A DNA stretch of 6,004 nucleotides. Source: CBFGWV01 sp965652545 (GTDB lineage Bacteria > Pseudomonadota > Gammaproteobacteria > Competibacterales > Competibacteraceae). The translations under genes and the position numbers were made by a program. The stretch is taken from contig CBFGWV010000294.1 in assembly GCA_965652545.1 (NCBI GenBank), positions 1 through 6,004 on the forward strand, given 5' to 3'. The notes beneath the pieces were generated by a model. It did not search any database and was not told where the DNA came from. It saw only the letters and a list, made by a program, of their open reading frames with translations. The stretch's first letter is position 1, and every line of letters begins with the position of its first letter. This document shows positions 5,966 through 6,004 of the stretch, piece by piece.

Positions 5966-6004
5966 CCCCTCCCCCCTCGCGGGGGAGGGGCCGGGGGAGA
6001 GGGG
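5966..6004 (+). repeat. G-rich palindromic element after grxD, possible terminator and dispersed repeat
   Basis: A perfect 10-base inverted repeat, CCCCTCCCCC (5966-5975) and GGGGGAGGGG (5981-5990), around the loop CTCGC. It is followed by CC and a second G-rich arm, GGGGGAGAGGGG, running to the window edge. The hairpin begins 8 bases after the grxD stop, so it can form at the 3' end of its mRNA. No T-run is visible before the window ends. From memory, very similar CCCTCCCC...GGGGAGAGGG palindromes recur between genes in many high-GC proteobacteria, so this may be a copy of a dispersed intergenic repeat. The element may continue past the right edge. Confidence 0.65.

Overview
The window looks like a high-GC, mesophilic gammaproteobacterial chromosome. 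The iron superoxide dismutase is very close to E. coli SodB, the CGFS glutaredoxin is GrxD-like, and the core genes are about 63-70% GC by hand count of sample lines. The NAGGN-type amidotransferase suggests a cell that copes with high osmolarity, such as a halotolerant or halophilic one. That habitat is inferred; no species can be named from this sequence.

Layout. Positions 1-516, on the minus strand, hold a YefM/YoeB toxin-antitoxin module whose toxin is cut by the left edge. A palindromic operator candidate lies just upstream of the antitoxin. This block is about 48% GC by hand count, clearly lower than the rest, so it is probably acquired. Positions 746-1864 (+) encode a secreted PotD/PotF-like solute-binding protein with no transporter partners in view. 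It meets argF (ornithine carbamoyltransferase, 1870-2787, minus) tail to tail with only 5 bases between the stops. Upstream of argF is sodB (2958-3539, minus), separated by a strong GC-rich hairpin. A 219-base divergent region separates sodB from a GTG-started class II glutamine amidotransferase (3759-5555, +). This best matches the N-acetylglutaminylglutamine amidotransferase family (AsnO) that makes the osmolyte NAGGN. A monothiol glutaredoxin, grxD (5629-5958, +), follows, and the window ends in a G-rich palindromic element.

How the genes work together. sodB, grxD and argF are ordinary housekeeping genes for superoxide removal, iron-sulfur cluster handling and arginine synthesis. The amidotransferase is an accessory osmoadaptation gene lying between sodB and grxD, without its usual synthetase partner (ngg) beside it. 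The toxin-antitoxin pair is an independent stabilising or stress module. No clearly new system was found. The most unusual points are the NAGGN amidotransferase without ngg alongside, the compositional break at the toxin-antitoxin block with its operator, and the G-rich palindromic repeat at the right end.
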